The notes beneath the pieces are model-generated. The model had not been told where the DNA came from. It did not search any database and saw nothing but the letters and a program-made list of their open reading frames with translations. From Svornostia abyssi (GTDB lineage Bacteria > Actinomycetota > Thermoleophilia > Solirubrobacterales > Solirubrobacteraceae), in the NCBI GenBank assembly GCA_024666565.1, contig CP088295.1, forward strand, positions 3,100,001-3,164,000: a stretch of 64,000 nucleotides of DNA, given 5' to 3'. Below, piece after piece: positions 60,757 to 64,000 of the stretch. The translations under genes and the position numbers were made by a program. Numbering within the stretch: the first letter of the stretch is position 1; every line of letters begins with the position of its first letter.

Positions 60757-61660
60757 GACCCCAGACCCTAGCGACGGGTGGCAGCGCGCCCTGGCGCTGC
60801 ACGAGGACGACCTCGTGACGCGGGGCGCCGCGGAGAAGACCCGGCGCGCGTACGCATCGGATCTCGACGCGCTGGCGCGCTGGTGCACCGGTCAGGGGAT
60901 CGAGCCCGAGCAGGCGTCGGGCCGCCACCTGCGGCGCTACGCCGCATCCCTGTCCGCCGAGGGGCTCGCGCCCGCCAGCACGGCGCGCAAGCTCGCGGCC
61001 ATCCGCAGCCTGTACCGGTCGCTGCGCGAGCATCGCATCGTGCCCGCGAACCCGGCCGATCTCCTCTCGGCGCCGAAGAAGCCGCAGTCGCTGCCGAAGG
61101 TGCTGACCTCCGAGCAGATGTCGGCGCTGCTCGACCGGATTCCGTCGTCGACGCCGCTGGAGCTGCGTGACCGCGCGCTCTTCGAGCTGGCGTACGCCTC
61201 AGGTCTGCGGGCCGAGGAGCTCGTGTCGCTGCCGGTGGCGGGCGTGGACTTCGACCGCGAGCAGGTGCGCGTCGAGGGCAAGGGCGCCAAGACGCGGTTC
61301 GTGCCGGTCGGAGAGACCGCCCTGGCGGCCGTGAACCGGTGGCTGGAGCGCGGCCGCCCGGCGCTGCGGCCGGCTGCGGACGAGCCGGCGCTGTTCGTGA
61401 GCAAGTCGGGCCGCAGGCTCTCGACGTCCGATGTCCGCAGGCGTCTGCGGACCTGGGCGCGGCAGGCGGCACTGCAGGGCGGAGTGTCGCCGCACGCGCT
61501 GCGGCATTCGTTCGCGACCCATCTTCTGGATGGCGGTGCGGACCTCCGCGCGATCCAAGAGCTGTTGGGCCACAGCTCCATCTCCACGACGCAGGTCTAC
61601 ACTCGGGTAGAGTCCGCGCGGCTGAAGACCGCGTACGCCCGAGCACATCCACGGGCGTAG
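60740..61660 (+). CDS. xerC: Tyrosine recombinase XerC/XerD
   Basis: 306 residues. The N-terminal core-binding domain has YASDLDALARWCTGQGIE and TARKLAAIRSLYRSLREH. The catalytic set is complete: Arg in ASGLRAEELVSL, Lys in GKGAKTRFVPV, HALRHSFATHLL, and LGHSSISTTQVYTR with His and Tyr. It resolves chromosome dimers at dif. ATG 60740 gives a short N-terminal extension overlapping the divergent gene; TTG 60749 is an alternative. No dif-like site was recognised. It lies immediately before the sigma factor gene. Confidence 0.92.
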   Translation: MKNLPTTPDPSDGWQRALALHEDDLVTRGAAEKTRRAYASDLDALARWCTGQGIEPEQASGRHLRRYAASLSAEGLAPASTARKLAAIRSLYRSLREHRIVPANPADLLSAPKKPQSLPKVLTSEQMSALLDRIPSSTPLELRDRALFELAYASGLRAEELVSLPVAGVDFDREQVRVEGKGAKTRFVPVGETALAAVNRWLERGRPALRPAADEPALFVSKSGRRLSTSDVRRRLRTWARQAALQGGVSPHALRHSFATHLLDGGADLRAIQELLGHSSISTTQVYTRVESARLKTAYARAHPRA

Positions 61661-62455
61661 GTGGGGGAGGGAAGCACCCTGGAAACAAACGTCAAGGCGA
61701 TCGAACTGAAAGATCTCTGGCGGCGGTACAAAGCCACCGGAGATGAAAAAGCCCGCGAACGGCTTGTCGTCGCCTATTCACCCCTGGTCAAGTACGTCTC
61801 GGGACGTATGGCGTCCGGCCTGCCCGCACACGTCGAGGAGGCCGACCTCATCTCGTACGGCCTCGTCGGCTTGATCAGCGCGATCGAGCGGTTCGACCTC
61901 GAGCGCGAGATCAAGTTCGAGACGTACGCCATCACGCGCATCAAGGGCGCGATCATCGACGAGCTGCGCTCGCTCGACTGGGTGCCGCGCTCCGTGCGCG
62001 CTCGCGCCCGCGAGATCGAGCGGGCGAACTCGAAGCTCGAGCACGAACTCCAGCGCGCGCCGACGGATGAGGAGATGGCCGCCGAGCTGGGCTCGACGGT
62101 CGAGGAGTTCCAGGAGTCGCTGCTGCAGATCTCCAACTCGTCGGTCGCGGCGCTCGACGAGCTGTGGACGGTCAGTGACTCGTCCGGCGATCAGGTGTCC
62201 CTGCTGGACACGCTCCAGGACCCGGGCGCCCCGGATCCGGCGCACGTCATGGACATCACCGACCTGAAGGACCGGGTCGCTGATGCCATCGCCCGGTTGC
62301 CCGAGCGTGAGAAGCTCGTGGTCGCCCTCTACTACTACGAGAACCTCACGCTCCGCGAGATCGGCGAGGTCCTCGGCGTGACCGAGTCGCGGATCAGCCA
62401 GCTGCACACGAAGGCCGTGCTGCGCCTGCGGTCGCGGCTGCAGGGCGAGGACTGA
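61661..62455 (+). CDS. FliA/WhiG-type RNA polymerase sigma factor
   Basis: 264 residues from GTG 61661, directly after the xerC stop. Region 2 contains EEADLISYGLVGLISAIERFD and FETYAITRIKGAIIDELRSLDW; region 3 SKLEHELQRAPTDEEMAAEL; region 4 LPEREKLVVALYYYENLTLREIGEVLGV. This is the FliA/WhiG group 3 sigma family, which controls motility in many bacteria and sporulation in Streptomyces. GGGGGAGGGA (61662-61671) lies inside the reading frame, so the real start may be CTG 61679 (LETNVKAIELKDL). xerC-sigma resembles the dprA-whiG region of Streptomyces. Confidence 0.9.
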   Translation: MGEGSTLETNVKAIELKDLWRRYKATGDEKARERLVVAYSPLVKYVSGRMASGLPAHVEEADLISYGLVGLISAIERFDLEREIKFETYAITRIKGAIIDELRSLDWVPRSVRARAREIERANSKLEHELQRAPTDEEMAAELGSTVEEFQESLLQISNSSVAALDELWTVSDSSGDQVSLLDTLQDPGAPDPAHVMDITDLKDRVADAIARLPEREKLVVALYYYENLTLREIGEVLGVTESRISQLHTKAVLRLRSRLQGED

Positions 62456-62474
62456 CCTGAGCGCCACCCACTCT

Positions 62475-62490
62475 TTGGGTAGACGTCCAA
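62475..62490. promoter_or_regulatory. TetR-operator-like site upstream of penicillin-acylase gene
   Basis: TTGGGTAGACGTCCAA matches the 17474-17489 operator (TTGGACAAGCGTCCAA) at 12 of 16 positions, including both TTGG and CGTCCAA. Followed by GTTA (CTTA at the first site) and then GTAGGA. A -10 candidate TAGGAT (62503-62508) lies downstream. This site and the amine oxidase promoter may share a TetR-type regulator. Confidence 0.5.
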
Positions 62491-62538
62491 GTTACTAGCG
62501 GGTAGGATCGCCCCGTCCACGGGAGGAGATGGGGCGAC

Positions 62539-64000
62539 ATGCGGGTTCTCATGCGGGTTGCGGCGGCCACGGCCGTCATGGCGACGGCGCTTACGGCCAC
62601 CACGGCACCAGCGCCGGCGGCGCCACCGGCCGACACGGCCACGTCGGCGTTCAGCGTGCTGCCGCCGGGCAACGGCGACGTGTGGGGACCGACGTCTCGG
62701 CACCGGTCGGACCAGATCAAGCTGTACGACGGGCTGGAGAGCGTCGCCGCCAACGGCACGCTGGGCGCGCCCGGCACCGCGGCCCCCTGGTACAAGCCGG
62801 CGGGCTTCACCCCGGATCGCGTGGTGCGGGAGGAGCGCCCGAAGCCCGGCGTCGTCATCCAATGGGACAGCTGGGGCGTGCCGTACATCAAGGCGGCGGA
62901 GATCGGTGACGCCGCGTTCGGCAGCGGCTGGGTCATGGCCGAGGCACGCCTCGCGCTGCTGGAGGCGCTGCGCACACTCGGCCGCGGCGGGACCATCGAG
63001 TCGCTGACCGCGACCGGAACCCCGGGCGGCGGGACGCGCCCGCAGATCAACTACAGCGACGCCGAGCTGCAGAGCGGGCTCGACGAGCTCTACGCGCGCG
63101 CCGGCGAGGACGAGGCCGACCTCCGTGCGGGCCTCCAGGGCTACGTCGACGGCATCAACGCGTGGCTGGCCGTGAACCGCAACCGGATCCCGTGGAACGT
63201 GCAGCTCCCCTTCGGACTCGGGCGGCTGGCGAACCCGAAGCCGTGGCGCGCGGTTGACGTCGCGGCGTCGGCGGTCGTCATCAACGACGTGTTCGGCGTC
63301 GGCGGCGGCGGTGAGCTCGGCGCCGCCCGGACGCTGCGCACCCTGCGCGAGCAGCTCGGTGCGGAGACGGGCATGGCGCTGTACGAGGATCTGCGCCTGC
63401 CCGACCCCGGTGCGACGACGCACACGGACACCGAGAACGGCTACCCGAAGTACGCGGCGCAGCCGGGTGACGCCCCGACGGGCGACCCGGGCCCCGCCGA
63501 CCCCGACGCGCTCGCGATGCCCGACCCCGGCACGCCGGTGGCCGCCGCCGACATGCCCCGCCGGCCGAGCATGAGCAACTACATCGTGCTCGGCGGCGAG
63601 CGCACCGCGACCGGCCGCCCGCTGCTCATCGGCGGCCCGCAGATGGGGTATTGGTCGCCGGAGATCGTCATGGAGGCGGTGGTGAGCACCGACGACTTCG
63701 AGGCGCGCGGCATCGCCGTCCCTGGTCTCGGTCCGATCCTCATCGCCGGCCGCACCGGCGAGTACGCGTGGACGCCGACCTCGGGCGGCACCGACGCGAC
63801 CGATGTGCGGGCCGAGAAGCTGTGCGAGCCGGACGGGAGCACGCCGACGCGCGAGAGCCGCCACTACGTCTTCAAGGGCGAGTGCCGCGCCATGGAGCGC
63901 CCGGAAGGCGCCGCCGCCACCACGGCGTGGCGTACGGTGCACGGCCCCGTGCTGAGCTGGGGCACGGTGGAGGGCGCGCCGGTCGGCTTCGCCCACCAGC
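62539..64000 (+). CDS. Penicillin-acylase-family N-terminal nucleophile hydrolase (cut by window edge)
   Basis: The first 487 residues, ATG 62539, no stop before the right edge. A signal peptide (MRVLMRVAAATAVMATALTA) is followed by an alpha chain with IQWDSWGVPYIKAAEIGDAA and a linker rich in Asp/Pro/Ala near 310-335. The predicted autoprocessing Ser is residue 346, in RRPSMSNYIVLGGERTATGRPL, followed by GGPQMGYWSPE. Family members hydrolyse penicillin, acyl-homoserine lactones or other N-acyl amides after self-cleavage. GGAGGAGAT lies about nine bases before the ATG. It may share regulation with the ceramidase cassette. Confidence 0.88.
   Translation, partial: MRVLMRVAAATAVMATALTATTAPAPAAPPADTATSAFSVLPPGNGDVWGPTSRHRSDQIKLYDGLESVAANGTLGAPGTAAPWYKPAGFTPDRVVREERPKPGVVIQWDSWGVPYIKAAEIGDAAFGSGWVMAEARLALLEALRTLGRGGTIESLTATGTPGGGTRPQINYSDAELQSGLDELYARAGEDEADLRAGLQGYVDGINAWLAVNRNRIPWNVQLPFGLGRLANPKPWRAVDVAASAVVINDVFGVGGGGELGAARTLRTLREQLGAETGMALYEDLRLPDPGATTHTDTENGYPKYAAQPGDAPTGDPGPADPDALAMPDPGTPVAAADMPRRPSMSNYIVLGGERTATGRPLLIGGPQMGYWSPEIVMEAVVSTDDFEARGIAVPGLGPILIAGRTGEYAWTPTSGGTDATDVRAEKLCEPDGSTPTRESRHYVFKGECRAMERPEGAAATTAWRTVHGPVLSWGTVEGAPVGFAHQ

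Noticed and set aside
1..64000. tRNA, rRNA, CRISPR arrays, insertion sequences, prophage
   Set aside because: I looked for T-loop GGTTCGAATCC-like segments, repeated spacers and transposase motifs and saw none. xerC is the chromosomal housekeeping type.

Overview
The window looks like chromosomal DNA from a high-GC (about 70% by eye) actinobacterium, most likely class Thermoleophilia (a Conexibacter/Solirubrobacter/Patulibacter-like organism). I infer this from base composition, dense co-oriented gene packing with ATGA and TGATG overlaps, and gene order: smc-ftsY, then ffh-rpsP-KH-rimM-trmD-rplS-lepB-rnhB, then yraN-comM-dprA and xerC-whiG/fliA. I saw no tRNA, rRNA, CRISPR array, insertion sequence or prophage. 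No gene-free stretch exceeds 300 bases. The first and last genes are cut by the window edges.

Layout. 0-7.1 kb: a minus-strand operon (GT2 glycosyltransferase, methyltransferase, flippase-like membrane protein, class II aldolase, PfkB kinase) faces two plus-strand GT-C membrane glycosyltransferases, probably a surface-glycan locus. 7.1-10.6 kb: a riboflavin operon, ribD-ribE-ribBA-ribH. 10.6-16.8 kb: rpmB, recG, rsmD, coaD and a SepIVA/DivIVA-like coiled-coil protein, with unknowns. 16.8-21.9 kb: an accessory cassette with a TetR regulator, a Tat-exported flavin amine oxidase, a secreted neutral ceramidase-like enzyme, a tandem palindromic repeat and a macro-domain gene. 21.9-27 kb: acylphosphatase, a coiled-coil protein with a possible nuclease-like domain, an unknown, an acyl-CoA synthetase and a zinc alcohol dehydrogenase. 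27-38.3 kb: DUF177, rpmF, plsX, acpP, rnc, smc, ftsY, NfeD and SPFH proteins and an O-methyltransferase, with a membrane adenylate cyclase and a globin-like protein on the other strand. 38.3-43.5 kb: secreted lipase, M28-like peptidase, PucR-type regulator and a sensor kinase. 43.5-54.2 kb: ffh to dprA, thiD and two unknowns. 54.2-64 kb: ilvD, hydrolase, HAD phosphatase, acyltransferase, epimerase, L,D-transpeptidase, xerC, a WhiG/FliA-type sigma factor and the start of a penicillin-acylase-family enzyme.

Two window-wide patterns matter more than any single gene. First, about half of the transcription-unit starts have a TANNNT hexamer 6-10 bases before the start codon and no Shine-Dalgarno, which predicts widespread leaderless transcription. 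Several of these -10 elements reuse the upstream gene's stop codon. Others overlap head to head as symmetric bidirectional promoters. Second, at least eight genes, including the essential rpsP and ilvD, are broken by single-base indels, nearly all in short G or C runs. This points to sequence error rather than decay, so those genes should be read as intact after correction.
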